A stretch of DNA of 64,000 bases from Verrucomicrobiota bacterium (GTDB taxonomy: Bacteria; Verrucomicrobiota; Verrucomicrobiia; CAIQCK01), in contig JACRJX010000040.1 of assembly GCA_016235595.1 (NCBI GenBank), forward strand, positions 248,001-312,000, in the 5' to 3' direction. The notes below the pieces were generated by a model. That model searched no databases, was not told the DNA's origin, and saw only the letters and a program-made list of their open reading frames with translations. Below, piece after piece: positions 49,888-58,482 of this stretch (positions within the stretch are counted from its first letter, which is position 1; the number at the start of each line of letters is the position of its first letter). The position numbers were made by a program, and so were the translations under genes.

Positions 49888-50454
49888 ATGAAAACGCCAC
49901 GCCGACGCCACACCACTGCCGAGCTGGTCGCCAGCCGTCCCGACCGCGCCGCCATGGACGCGACGCGAATGCCGGTGACCGTCGTACTCGACAACGTCCG
50001 TTCCCTCCAAAACGTCGGCCTCATCTTCCGCGCCTGCGATTGCGCCAACATCGATCGCCTCATCCTCAGTGGCATTACCGGCACACCGATTCAGACCATC
50101 CACGCCGCGCAACAGATCGGCAAGACGGCCGTCGGCGGCAGCCTCCAGACCGTGCCATGGGAAAAGCACGACGATCCCCTGCCCCGCATCGCCGAACTGC
50201 GCCGCGCGGGCCATCAACTCGTCGTCTTTGAACAATGCGAAGGCAGTATTCCCTACCGCGAAGTGCCCTACCATTTCCCGCTCATCGTCGTCTTCGGACA
50301 CGAACGCGAAGGCGTGCGCGAAGCATTGCTCCACGAAGCCGACTATGTCGCCGAACTGCCCGTGCGCGGCATCACCAACAGCCTGAACGTCGCCATGACC
50401 GCCAGCATCGTCCTCTACGAGTTGCTGGCAAGGTGGAAACCGAGTGGTCAATGA
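49888..50454 (+). CDS. SpoU/TrmH-family RNA 2'-O-methyltransferase
   Basis: A 188-residue SPOUT methyltransferase. V-V-L-D-N-V-R-S-L-Q-N-V-G-L-I-F-R-A-C-D at about 32-51 is motif 1 (N-x-G-x-x-x-R). V-V-F-G-H-E-R-E-G-V-R at about 130 is motif 2 and L-P-V-R-G-I-T-N-S-L-N-V-A-M-T-A-S is motif 3, together forming the trefoil knot that binds SAM. No extra RNA-binding domain. The target RNA cannot be told from sequence. A degraded second copy of two segments of this gene lies at 51040-51116. Confidence 0.92.
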   Translation: MKTPRRRHTTAELVASRPDRAAMDATRMPVTVVLDNVRSLQNVGLIFRACDCANIDRLILSGITGTPIQTIHAAQQIGKTAVGGSLQTVPWEKHDDPLPRIAELRRAGHQLVVFEQCEGSIPYREVPYHFPLIVVFGHEREGVREALLHEADYVAELPVRGITNSLNVAMTASIVLYELLARWKPSGQ

Positions 50455-50458
50455 AGGC

Positions 50459-50480
50459 GGAGGGCTTCTTTGCGCCCTCC
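50459..50480 (+). terminator. Hairpin after the SpoU gene
   Basis: GGAGGGC and GCCCTCC (7 bp) with an 8-base loop, beginning 5 bases after the stop codon and followed by TTGACC. A weak terminator; the 200 bases beyond it to 50672 hold no confident gene. Confidence 0.4.
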
Positions 50481-50672
50481 TTGACCAGCGTGTAGCGCCA
50501 GGATGCAGGGGCGGACAAGGATGGGCAACCCATCGGGCAGGCGAAGGGTGTAGCCATGCACTATGGCTGATCCATTCCGGGTAATGGAAAGCGCCTTGCC
50601 TCACCCCGCCGAGCTGTGGGATAAATTCATCGGTCGATTGGCAAGGTCACAACAGACACGGACTGGAAGTGT

Positions 50673-51017
50673 ATGCACGGTAACCTCGAAGGTCTTATTT
50701 TGCCGATCTTCTGGGCCGTGGGCGAGTGTTATGCGGTCGCTCTCGGCATTGCCGCCTTCGTGAAGTTGTCGGGGCCTCGGCGCAATCTGCGGCGGGCTTG
50801 TAGCTTGGCCATCTTCCCCACAGTGTTCGGCATCGTGTCCACTATGTGGCTTCAGAACACATATGTCAGGGACGCCGCTATCATGTGGCTGGCGGTTTCA
50901 CCCGCCATTCTTGGAGGAGCCGCGTTGGTCCGCGCATTTTTCATCGCCACAAAACCGAGCCAAGATGTTCCTCACGCGGATCAGCGGAGGAATGATGCCG
51001 ATTCGTCGAAGCAGTAG
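50673..51017 (+). CDS. Small integral membrane protein, unknown
   Basis: A 114-residue protein with three hydrophobic segments: about 8-29 (LILPIFWAVGECYAVALGIA), 43-60 and 66-90. GGAAG lies 3 bases before the ATG. The tail is polar (H-A-D-Q-R-R-N-D-A-D-S). An overlapping frame starting at 50563 has no membrane character and is not taken. It lies between the SpoU gene and its decayed copy, so it may have arrived with, or survived, a local rearrangement. No family recognised. Confidence 0.55.
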   Translation: MHGNLEGLILPIFWAVGECYAVALGIAAFVKLSGPRRNLRRACSLAIFPTVFGIVSTMWLQNTYVRDAAIMWLAVSPAILGGAALVRAFFIATKPSQDVPHADQRRNDADSSKQ

Positions 51018-51039
51018 TTAGGCCGTCTGCCAAGAGCTA

Positions 51040-51116
51040 CGAAGGCAGCATTCCCTAGCGCGAAGTGCCATGCCGTTTTCCGCAGCCTGAATGCGGCAAC
51101 GACCCGCATTGTGTTG
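51040..51116 (+). pseudogene. Decayed partial copy of the SpoU methyltransferase gene
   Basis: 51040-51083 matches 50238-50281 of the intact gene at 38 of 44 positions. It then jumps directly to a stretch (from 51083) matching 50379 onward, with about 97 bases missing between and two or three further small gaps. An in-frame TAG interrupts the first block. It is a non-coding relic of a tandem duplication, or the end of a recombined paralogue. Confidence 0.7.
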
Positions 51117-51179
51117 AATGACCTGCCGAGGAAATGATAAAAGCAACTTCATCACATCACAAAACTCCCGAGAGGTTTT

Positions 51180-52910
51180 ATGAACTTCAAAGTCGCACTT
51201 GTCCCCGCCGCGTTATGGCTCGCGTTCGGTCAAACGATTGTCACGGCTGCCGACAACAAACCAAACGTTCTCGACATCCTTGCCCAGCGTTCTGAAAGGA
51301 CGCTGGAGGAATGCCTGATGGACGCTGCTTTAGCGAACCGCCCCGACGAGATCGAAGAACTGGTCCGGCAAGGCGCCAAGGTGGACGCGCGCAGGCCGGA
51401 TTTCCAGACGCCGCTAATGTGGTGTTCACTCGATCGTCACGTTGATAGCGTGCGGGCCCTGATCAAGGCAGGCGCGGATGTAAACGCAACGGCTGACAGA
51501 GGCCATACGGCCCTAATGGTTGCGGCGCGTAATGGGTCTACAGCCGTCGTGCGCATTCTTCTCGCGGCGAAGGCGCATGTGGACGCGAAAATGGAAGGTG
51601 GCACGACCGCGCTACACCAAGCGGCAGAGGCCGGAAACGTCGAGGTCATCGAATTGCTGCTGGCTGCAGGCGCTGATATCTCTGCGCGAAATGAGTGGGT
51701 CGGGACGCCGCTTCACTATGCCAACTGGAACGCGGACGTGACTCGCTGTTTGTTAAGGCACGGTTGTCCGATTGATGCGCCAGGCTGTGAAGACATCTAT
51801 GGAGCGCCAGCACTATCCACGACCGCAGCGTTCGGACATAGTGAAGCAATTAAAGTGCTAAAACTACTGCTGGAAGCAGGCGCTAACATCAATGCCCAGG
51901 ATCAGATAGGTAAAACAGCACTCATGCACGCCACCCAACTGAAAAAGACTGATGTGTTGAAATTGTTGATCCAATCGCACGCCGACCTCAATAGAACCAA
52001 CTTCCTGGGTTGGACTGCGTTAATGGAGGCCAAGTTCCGAAAAAAGGACGAGGCAGCAAGACTCCTTCAGGAAGCCGGTGGCAAAGAGCGCAAGAATCTG
52101 TCCTTTTCAGCCGCCATGGGTGATCTCGCCGCCGTCAACTCGATGCTCGCGGAGTCGGGCGATGATCGTCCGAGCCCGAGCGATCTTGCCAACGCCCTGT
52201 GCTTGGCCGTGAGGGAAAAGCATGCTGGCGTCACGCGACTGTTGCTCGCGCATGGCGCCAATCCGGACATGCGAGAGAACAACACTGGATCAACGCCGTT
52301 GACCCTCGCCTGCGGTCGAGAGAACGACCCCGCAATCGCCCGGCAACTTCTGGCCGCCGGGGCAAATGTGAATCAAACCGGCAGTCGCGGAATCACTGCC
52401 CTTATGCGCGCAGTGGAAACCATGCCTGCGGAATTTGTGAAAGAACTCATTGCGAAAGGCGCCCATGTGAATGCCACCGATGATCATGGCAACACGGCAT
52501 TCGTGCGCGCGGCTCGAAAGGGAAATCTCAAGAACATGGAGGTGCTGCTGCAACATGGAGCACGGATCGATGACGGCAAACTGGATGAGTATGATTCACT
52601 GCACGCGCTGCAAGCGCCGTTGCGAGGTGCCATTGTCCGAGGTGACCTGAAAGTCGTCGAGTTTCTTCTCGCTCACGGCTCTGACGCCAACGCGCGCCAT
52701 AGACACGGCGTGACACCGCTGATGTATGCCGCGCAACACGGCAAAGTGGATGTGGCCAAACTCCTGATCTTACATGGGGCGAACGTGTCAGCAAAAGCCG
52801 ACTGCGATTACAACAATACCGCGATCAAGCTGGCAGAGCATTCGTGCTTGCCGTGCCGGGAAGAAATGGTTGAGTTATTGCGTCAGTCAAGCTCGGCATC
52901 CAAGAAGTAA
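51180..52910 (+). CDS. Exported ankyrin-repeat protein
   Basis: A 576-residue protein with a signal peptide (MNFKVALVPAALWLAFGQTI, then V-T-A-A-D). About 12-14 ankyrin repeats follow from residue 40, with typical units such as G-H-T-A-L-M-V-A-A-R-N-G-S-T-A-V-V-R-I-L-L and H-G-V-T-P-L-M-Y-A-A-Q-H-G-K-V-D-V. The repeats thin out around 280-330 (K-N-L-S-F-S-A-A-M-G-D-L-A-A-V). No enzymatic domain. GAGAGG precedes the ATG. Ankyrin proteins bind other proteins; being exported it acts in the periplasm or outside. It is a single gene. Confidence 0.85.
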   Translation: MNFKVALVPAALWLAFGQTIVTAADNKPNVLDILAQRSERTLEECLMDAALANRPDEIEELVRQGAKVDARRPDFQTPLMWCSLDRHVDSVRALIKAGADVNATADRGHTALMVAARNGSTAVVRILLAAKAHVDAKMEGGTTALHQAAEAGNVEVIELLLAAGADISARNEWVGTPLHYANWNADVTRCLLRHGCPIDAPGCEDIYGAPALSTTAAFGHSEAIKVLKLLLEAGANINAQDQIGKTALMHATQLKKTDVLKLLIQSHADLNRTNFLGWTALMEAKFRKKDEAARLLQEAGGKERKNLSFSAAMGDLAAVNSMLAESGDDRPSPSDLANALCLAVREKHAGVTRLLLAHGANPDMRENNTGSTPLTLACGRENDPAIARQLLAAGANVNQTGSRGITALMRAVETMPAEFVKELIAKGAHVNATDDHGNTAFVRAARKGNLKNMEVLLQHGARIDDGKLDEYDSLHALQAPLRGAIVRGDLKVVEFLLAHGSDANARHRHGVTPLMYAAQHGKVDVAKLLILHGANVSAKADCDYNNTAIKLAEHSCLPCREEMVELLRQSSSASKK

Positions 52911-53051
52911 CTGCCCCCTGTGGCTGCGCCATTCCGTCGGCACCATTCAGCTTTCCGCCCACTCGGTACGCCCTGCAGGCCGTGGTCGAAACGATGCCGA
53001 TGCAGCGACGGTCTTGGGCTTTCAACTGTCGAAGAACAACCACCAGAACAT

Positions 53052-53825
53052 CTACACACCGAGGCGCGAGGCCAGTTCGAGGAAATCCTTCACGACGAAA
53101 TCAAACGCACCTGTCGGCGGAAGCTTTGATGCCGGACCACCATGCTCCATCGGGCGATGAACATACGCGGTCTTCATGCCGAGCTTGTTCGGCACTACGA
53201 GATCACCCGGGTGCGCAGCCACCATCATCACTTCAGCCGGTTTCAAATCGAAGAACTCAAAGGCGCTGCGGTAAACCTCTGCATCCGGCTTGTAGTGGCG
53301 AACAAGCTCCGCGGACAGAATGCAGTCCCACGGCAGGCCGGCGTGTTTGGCCATGTGGGTCAACAACGCAAGATTGCCGTTTGAGAGCGGCGCGATCAGG
53401 TAATGTTTTCGGAGCCGGGCAAGCCCTTCGACTGAATCGGGCCACGGCTTCAGGCGATGCCAGACGCGATTGAAGCAGTCCTTTTCTTCCTCGGTGAGAC
53501 CTTCGATCTTGAAGCGTTGAACCAGTTCATCGAGCGACTTGCGGTGAAGGTCATCCAGCTTCGTCCAAGGCAGATCGCCTTTGCGCACCTTGTCCATCGA
53601 AGGCGCGTAGGCCGCGCGCCACGCGTCGGCAAAAGCCGCCCAATCCACGCTCAACCCCTTTGCCCTGCCCAACTGTTTCCCCTCGGCGATCACGCTCGAC
53701 CGCCAATCCACAACCGTTCCAAACACATCGAACACCAGCAGTTTGACGCTGACGCCGGCGGCGGAGGTGGGACGCAGTGCTGTCCGGCGTGATGAGGAAG
53801 CGCGCCGGGATGTTTTTGCGCTCAT
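53052..53825 (-). CDS. HAD-superfamily hydrolase, haloacid dehalogenase type II-like
   Basis: A 257-residue HAD protein beginning MSAKTSRR, with GGAG 6 bases before the ATG. L-L-V-F-D-V-F-G-T-V-V-D-W-R near 31-43 has the nucleophile Asp. P-L-S-N-G-N provides motif II and the Lys in R-H-Y-K-P-D-A-E-V-Y motif III. V-M-M-V-A-A-H-P-G-D-L matches the A-A-H-x-x-D-L ending of type II dehalogenase relatives, with Pro-Gly in the variable positions. A 20-residue basic, Ser/Arg-rich N-terminal extension is unusual. Substrate unknown. It converges with the ankyrin gene. Confidence 0.85.
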   Translation of the reverse strand: MSAKTSRRASSSRRTALRPTSAAGVSVKLLVFDVFGTVVDWRSSVIAEGKQLGRAKGLSVDWAAFADAWRAAYAPSMDKVRKGDLPWTKLDDLHRKSLDELVQRFKIEGLTEEEKDCFNRVWHRLKPWPDSVEGLARLRKHYLIAPLSNGNLALLTHMAKHAGLPWDCILSAELVRHYKPDAEVYRSAFEFFDLKPAEVMMVAAHPGDLVVPNKLGMKTAYVHRPMEHGGPASKLPPTGAFDFVVKDFLELASRLGV

Positions 53826-53882
53826 GTCTGTCTCCATTTTCAGGGCGGCTGCGGCTCGCGCAGATGAGGAAGGAGCCTGTGG

Positions 53883-54308
53883 CTACGGTGTCCCCTGCCC
53901 CATGAATTCCATGAACCACGCCGGCGGGCGCGTCGGCTTGCCGCTGGCGTCGAGGAACGCGTGGATCGTATAGCCGCGCGCCACCGCCGCGCCATTCTTC
54001 GCGTGGGCTATCTCGTAATCGAACCGCACCCGCGCCCGCCCGAACATCGCCAGTCTGCACGTTATTCGCAATTCGTCGTCGTAGCGCGCGCGACCGACGA
54101 ACTCGATGTGCGTCTCGACCAGCGGCAGGAACAGTCCGCGCTTCTCCATCTCAGAGTAAGGCAAGCCGACCTTGCGCGTCATCTCCGTGCGCGCGCATTC
54201 GAACCATTCCAGCACGCGCGAATTGTAGAAGCCGCCCATTTGGTCCGTCTCGCTGTAGCGGACGCGCAATGTCGTGACGTTTTCGATGGCGCTCATGGTT
54301 GTGCGCAT
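53883..54308 (-). CDS. Hot-dog fold acyl-CoA thioesterase (YbgC/FadM-like)
   Basis: A 141-residue thioesterase of the 4HBT family. V-R-Y-S-E-T-D-Q-M-G-G-F-Y-N-S-R-V-L-E-W-F-E at about 14-35 is the active-site helix region with the Asp; V-G-R-A-R-Y-D-D-E-L and Y-E-I-A...R-G-Y-T-I-H-A-F-L follow. GGAG 7 bases before the ATG of MRTTMSAIEN fixes the start. Substrates range from short acyl-CoA to acyl-carrier proteins; not decidable here. It precedes the HAD gene by 57 bases, possibly co-transcribed. Confidence 0.88.
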   Translation of the reverse strand: MRTTMSAIENVTTLRVRYSETDQMGGFYNSRVLEWFECARTEMTRKVGLPYSEMEKRGLFLPLVETHIEFVGRARYDDELRITCRLAMFGRARVRFDYEIAHAKNGAAVARGYTIHAFLDASGKPTRPPAWFMEFMGQGTP

Positions 54309-54499
54309 TATCAAGCTCCGAGGCTATCCTGTCTACAACTGACAGTTGGCGAATGCACCCCATCTCAAACACCGGGAAGGTTTTTGTGCTTGTTGCAGTG
54401 CGAGCACGGGCATAGCCTGCGCCCTGTTCAATCGTGAAAGCAACGATTTTTACGGACTGTGCGTCGGCGTATCCACACCTGCGCGCAGGGAGCACTTCG

Positions 54500-55990
54500 A
54501 TGAAATCGAATGCTTGCCCACCTCGGTCAGCCACTCCAGTTAGAAGTTCCGCGCGACGGACGCTACCATTGATTCCTGTAGTGATGCTCGCCCTTGCCTG
54601 CGATGTCCTTGGACAAACGCCCTCGCACAACAAGGAGGTTCCCGTGGCCACGGAACGAAACAACACTCATGCAGCGCCGTCCGGTTATGAAATCTTCCAA
54701 AGCAGTGACGCAGGGGTTTTCTTGTTCAAGCCCGTCGGCTGGCAGGTCTACTCCGGGAACGGAATGATCGTCCTCAAACCCTCGCGGGAAAGCCCTCACA
54801 GCGTTCTGCTTTACCCGGTATTCAAGGTTTCGCCCGCCGCCAATGGTCTGGCGTTCCTGCGCAACCTCTATGAACAACTGCGGCTTCAGCACCCAGAAGC
54901 GGTTCTTGAGTCCAAACAAACCAATCCGGACGGTTCCTTGTGTCTTCTGAAAGTCGCCTACCGTGACCCGCAACAAGGCACTGCGATTCGCGCCGTACAC
55001 CTTGTCAGTAAAGGCGCGGACACGGGCTTGTTTTCCTGCTATCAGGCGCCCGTCGCCCAATTCGATCCTCAGGCCTCAGCGATGTGCACAGCAATACGCA
55101 GTTTGAGGATTGCGAGCGCGGCGTTCTACAGAGCTGCTGGCGGGGCCAGTGGATTTACGACGGAGCAAACCGCCCGTGGCCCGGCGGTGATGAACGCGCC
55201 AACAATTGATGTAAGCCGCCTCCAAATGACGCCTAGCGTTGACGGCACGATGTTCGTGGCAGTCCCGCCTGGTTGGGCTGTGGGCGGCGGGAATGTTTCC
55301 TTGGTGGCAACCTCTCCAGACGGACGAATGGGTGTCACAGCCACCCACGATCATCAACCGCACACCATGGATGTGCGCGCTTACCTGCTCAACCACCTCA
55401 TGCCTTTCTACCGCTGCACCAACACCACCATCACCCAACAAGAACGAGATGATTTGCTTATTCGTTCGCAAGCCGCCTTGGGTCTGCCAACCAATGCCGC
55501 GAGATTCCAAGGAACCACCATCCACAGCACGGGGATCCCCATCAATTACGCCATGCTGGTTTATGCCACGCAGACCTCTGCAGTCAGTGGTTACGTAGGC
55601 ACGCTCGGTTTCTATGCCACCCCCGATTTGTATGCGCGCAACATGGGAGTTCTTTATTGCATGGCCTCGTCCATGCAACCGAATCGCGAACTGTGCATGG
55701 CCAACTTGAAAAGAAACCTCGATGGACTTGCCGCGGCGTCTCGAACCATCTCCCAAACCGGCGATGTGGTGTCTCAAGCCATTCGGTCCAGCACGGCCAA
55801 TATCAACCGGGCCTTTGACAAGTATAACTACTACCTTGCTGGCGAAGAGGCGCGGTATTCCCCAAGCGAGAACCGAGTTTTTGTCATGGACTCACAACTG
55901 GGACAGTATGCCGTCAATCCGCGATATCCACAGGAGGCTTTGACCGACGTGCCCGCTCATCTGTGGGACAAGCTTCCACACGAACGATGA
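54500..55990 (+). CDS. Exported protein of unknown function with two similar halves
   Basis: A 496-residue protein. MKSNACPPRSATPVRSSARR then a hydrophobic stretch (L-P-L-I-P-V-V-M-L-A-L-A) acts as a signal peptide; GGAG lies 8 bases before this ATG. Two similar modules seem to follow: Y-E-I-F-Q-S-S-D-A-G-V-F-L-F-K-P-V-G-W-Q-V near 60 and M-T-P-S-V-D-G-T-M-F-V-A-V-P-P-G-W-A-V near 255, each a beta-rich PsbP/DUF1795-like beginning (W followed by a folded unit). The last third is helical. No enzyme motif. The next small gene follows after 29 bases. Confidence 0.7.
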   Translation: MKSNACPPRSATPVRSSARRTLPLIPVVMLALACDVLGQTPSHNKEVPVATERNNTHAAPSGYEIFQSSDAGVFLFKPVGWQVYSGNGMIVLKPSRESPHSVLLYPVFKVSPAANGLAFLRNLYEQLRLQHPEAVLESKQTNPDGSLCLLKVAYRDPQQGTAIRAVHLVSKGADTGLFSCYQAPVAQFDPQASAMCTAIRSLRIASAAFYRAAGGASGFTTEQTARGPAVMNAPTIDVSRLQMTPSVDGTMFVAVPPGWAVGGGNVSLVATSPDGRMGVTATHDHQPHTMDVRAYLLNHLMPFYRCTNTTITQQERDDLLIRSQAALGLPTNAARFQGTTIHSTGIPINYAMLVYATQTSAVSGYVGTLGFYATPDLYARNMGVLYCMASSMQPNRELCMANLKRNLDGLAAASRTISQTGDVVSQAIRSSTANINRAFDKYNYYLAGEEARYSPSENRVFVMDSQLGQYAVNPRYPQEALTDVPAHLWDKLPHER

Positions 55991-56019
55991 CCCCGGCCAC
56001 TGGAAACGAGGACGATCCC

Positions 56020-56247
56020 ATGAACTGCAAGCCACAATTTGAAGTGGTTGGCTACGACACCTTCTCCGGAGAATACTATCATGTGAGTCGCCATTTCTTT
56101 CTGTGGACTGCACGCATTGCCGGACGACTATGCCTCTGGAAAATTCGCCGGATGCAACCCGACAAAACAACCGGTGGACAAGCAGGCATTCAGGACAAGG
56201 TCTTCATCATGATCCCCAAAGGGGAAATGATAAATGTGCGACCATGA
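56020..56247 (+). CDS. Small hypothetical protein
   Basis: A 75-residue frame, MNCKPQFEVVGYDTFSGEYY and a basic C-terminal half, with GAGG 8 bases before the ATG. A longer start (55987) overlaps the previous stop as ATGA. No membrane segment apart from a weak hydrophobic patch (F-F-L-W-T-A-R-I-A-G-R-L). It follows the exported protein closely and may be its partner. Not recognised. Confidence 0.5.
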   Translation: MNCKPQFEVVGYDTFSGEYYHVSRHFFLWTARIAGRLCLWKIRRMQPDKTTGGQAGIQDKVFIMIPKGEMINVRP

Positions 56248-56312
56248 CCCATTGGAGCGAGCCGTGTTGAACTGTCCGGTCGCAAACAATTCCTGCGGCG
56301 CCAATACGTCAT

Positions 56313-57314
56313 CTACATCCGCACCAGCGCCGAGCCCCAGACGAAACCGGAGCCGAAGGCGACCAGCAACACGAGTTTGCCGCTGCTGACCATGCCTTGC
56401 TTCCGAGCCTCGTCGAGCGCTATCGGCAGACAGGCGGAGGCGATGTTGCCGTGGTCCTCGACATTGATGAACACCTTTTCCTTCGGTGTGCCGGTCTTCT
56501 GAACAACCACTTCAAGCATCCGCAGGTTCGCCTGGTGCGGAATGAGCACATCCACGTCGTTCATCGTCAGGTTCGTGGCCTTGAGCGCCTCGAACGCCGC
56601 GTCGGTCATGCCCGCCACGCCGTTCTCGAACACCGCCTTTCCATCCATGCGGAAGTGAACACGGCCCGCGTCGATGTCTTCCTTGGTGATGTGCTCCATG
56701 CGGCCGAGTGCGCTGCCGGGGGCGGCAGTGTAGAGCGCCTTTGCACCACGGCCGTCGGCATGGATGCCAGTCCAGAGCACGCCGCGCTTGTCGTCGTCGC
56801 ACGGCCCCATCACGACCGCGCCCGCGCCGTCGCCGAGCAGGATGGCGATGTTGCGGCCGTCGTTGGAGCAGTCAATGCGCTTGGAAAGAACCTCGGAGCA
56901 AACGATGAGTGCATGGCGGAACTTGCCGGTCTTGATGAACGCGTCGGCCATCGCCATGCCATAGAGCAGGCCGGTGCATTGCTGGCGGATATCATACGCG
57001 GCGACGCCGACCAAACCGAGCTTCGCAGCGAGGAAACAAACACAACCCGGATCGGCGTGATCGGGCGTGATGGTGTTCATGATGAGCAGGTCGATGTCGC
57101 TCATCTTCAACCCCGCGTCGGCCACGGCGGCTCGCGCGGCGAGCGCGCCGAGATCAGAGGCGCTGACATCCGCCTCAGCGTGATGCCGGCTGCGGACGCC
57201 GGTGCGCTCAACGATGAACTTGTCGGTCGTTTCCATCACCTTCTCGAGGTCGAAGTTGGTGGTGAGCTTCGGCGGCAGATAGCTGCCGGTGCCGAGGATG
57301 CAAGAGTGAGTCAT
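56313..57314 (-). CDS. fabH: 3-oxoacyl-ACP synthase III-like protein (FabH)
   Basis: A 333-residue thiolase-fold enzyme of usual FabH length. Catalytic triad: C113 in R-Q-Q-C-T-G-L-L-Y-G-M, H260 in L-I-P-H-Q-A-N-L-R-M, and N290 in E-D-H-G-N-I-A-S-A. G-S-Y-L-P opens the protein and G-F-G-S-G-F-V-W-G closes it. It condenses acyl-CoA with malonyl-ACP to start fatty acid synthesis, though relatives make special acyl chains. No fab partners are adjacent. Its upstream side is the inverted repeat region. Confidence 0.9.
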   Translation of the reverse strand: MTHSCILGTGSYLPPKLTTNFDLEKVMETTDKFIVERTGVRSRHHAEADVSASDLGALAARAAVADAGLKMSDIDLLIMNTITPDHADPGCVCFLAAKLGLVGVAAYDIRQQCTGLLYGMAMADAFIKTGKFRHALIVCSEVLSKRIDCSNDGRNIAILLGDGAGAVVMGPCDDDKRGVLWTGIHADGRGAKALYTAAPGSALGRMEHITKEDIDAGRVHFRMDGKAVFENGVAGMTDAAFEALKATNLTMNDVDVLIPHQANLRMLEVVVQKTGTPKEKVFINVEDHGNIASACLPIALDEARKQGMVSSGKLVLLVAFGSGFVWGSALVRM

Positions 57315-57330
57315 GGGTGGTCCGTGGTTT

Positions 57331-57461
57331 GTGATTCGTAACTCGTAACTCGTAATCCGTAATTCGTGATTCGTAATCCGCGGTCCGTAGTCCGTACCCG
57401 TGGTCCGAGTTGCAAATCACGAATCACGAATTACGGATTACGAATCACGAGTTACGAACTC
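57331..57461. repeat. Seven-base-period tandem repeat forming a long inverted repeat
   Basis: The left arm (57331-57380) is made of 7-base units of the type A[TC][TC]CGTA, seven in a row. The right arm (57414-57461) is its near reverse complement, roughly 41 of 47 positions matching, with 33 unrelated bases between. A transcript could fold into a 45-bp hairpin. Translated in some frames it gives the I-T-N-Y-E-L-R-type repeat peptide seen as a spurious protein in many genomes. It lies between the fabH start and the metallo-hydrolase end, and the latter's stop codon falls in the right arm. Confidence 0.85.
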
Positions 57462-58375
57462 ATTCCTTCATGCTTCAGCGAGTTCTTTATCAACAAGCTG
57501 CAATTCTTCTGGAAGAAGTCCACGGGCAACGAGCCGGTCACAGCGTGAACCTCGATGCCAAGTTCGCCGGCGAGAGCACGCGGGTCTTTGCCGCCCTTGA
57601 CAGCATCAATGATCCGCTTGTGGTAAGCCTCGGTGGAGGCGATCGCGCCTTCGAAATACTTCTTCACCTCGTCCGCGCCGGAGATGACGGCGTTATGCGC
57701 GAGGCAAACGACTTCCGCCCCGAGCGCGGCAAGCCGCCGGTTGGAATTCATGCAGGCGGTGTAGTCGCTGAAATACATCGGCCACCATGTCTTCGTGGCC
57801 GGCATGTAGAAGCCCGTCACGTCGGCGACGATGGCGATCTTCTTCGTCGGCTCGAAGAAGCTGAGGCTGCAGTCGCTGTGGCCCGGCGTGGCGATGACGT
57901 TGAACTTGAGTCCACCAACCGTGACGACATCGCCCTCCTTGAGCACGCGATCCACCGCCATCTTCAGTTCCGTCAAAGGCTGCGGTTTCTGGTTTTCTGT
58001 GATTGCGCCCTTGCCGAGCAGCCATGCGGTCAGCGCGCTGTCAATCTTGGTGAAGAAGCCAATGGCTTTCTCGTTACCCATCGTCGCTGCGGCGATCTGC
58101 GACGCGAGCACTTGCGCGCCGGGAAACGTCTTTCGAAACGCCGGCACGGCCATGACGTGGTCAGGATGACCATGCGTGACGACGATCTGTTTCACACTCT
58201 CAGGCGCGACACCGAACTGCGCGAGCTGCGCAGCCAACACCGGACCGCAAGGGCCAACACCGCCCTCCACCACCGCGGCCTCGCCGCCGTCTTTGACGAG
58301 GTAGATGGGATAGTCAACCGTGCCGAGCATCAGCAGGTTGTCGGTAACTGCAACAGGCGGATTGTTAATGATCAT
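57452..58375 (-). CDS. Metallo-beta-lactamase-fold hydrolase
   Basis: A 307-residue protein with V-T-H-G-H-P-D-H at 67-73 (the HxHxDH zinc site), A-T-P-G-H-S-D near 167, V-A-D-V-T-G-F with the bridging Asp, and C-L-A-H-N near 225. Substrates of such proteins include thioesters, lactones and persulfides. No signal peptide. Its stop codon (TAA at 57452-57454) is provided by the repeat that follows; the last residues (K-H-E-G-M-S-S) may therefore be a replaced C terminus. It sits between fabH and the oxidoreductase/activase unit. Confidence 0.88.
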   Translation of the reverse strand: MIINNPPVAVTDNLLMLGTVDYPIYLVKDGGEAAVVEGGVGPCGPVLAAQLAQFGVAPESVKQIVVTHGHPDHVMAVPAFRKTFPGAQVLASQIAAATMGNEKAIGFFTKIDSALTAWLLGKGAITENQKPQPLTELKMAVDRVLKEGDVVTVGGLKFNVIATPGHSDCSLSFFEPTKKIAIVADVTGFYMPATKTWWPMYFSDYTACMNSNRRLAALGAEVVCLAHNAVISGADEVKKYFEGAIASTEAYHKRIIDAVKGGKDPRALAGELGIEVHAVTGSLPVDFFQKNCSLLIKNSLKHEGMSS

Positions 58376-58482
58376 GATAATTCTCGTGTTTGGGACCGCA
58401 TCATCTACCGAATCCGCAGCCCAGCAGCAAGGCTACAATACGCCCTGTCGCTAATCGAGCGCGGATGGGCAACACCCGTTGT

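Noticed and set aside
50563..50763. A 66-codon frame overlapping the small membrane protein
   Set aside because: No ribosome site and no structure; the overlapping frame has clear membrane helices and a GGAAG box.
57208..57420. Frame encoding E-S-R-I-T-D-Y-E-L-R-type repeats
   Set aside because: It is a translation of the intergenic heptamer repeat, a well-known annotation artefact.
57331..57461. Repeat array considered as a CRISPR
   Set aside because: Units are 7 bases with no unique spacers, and the two arms are inverted; no cas gene is near.
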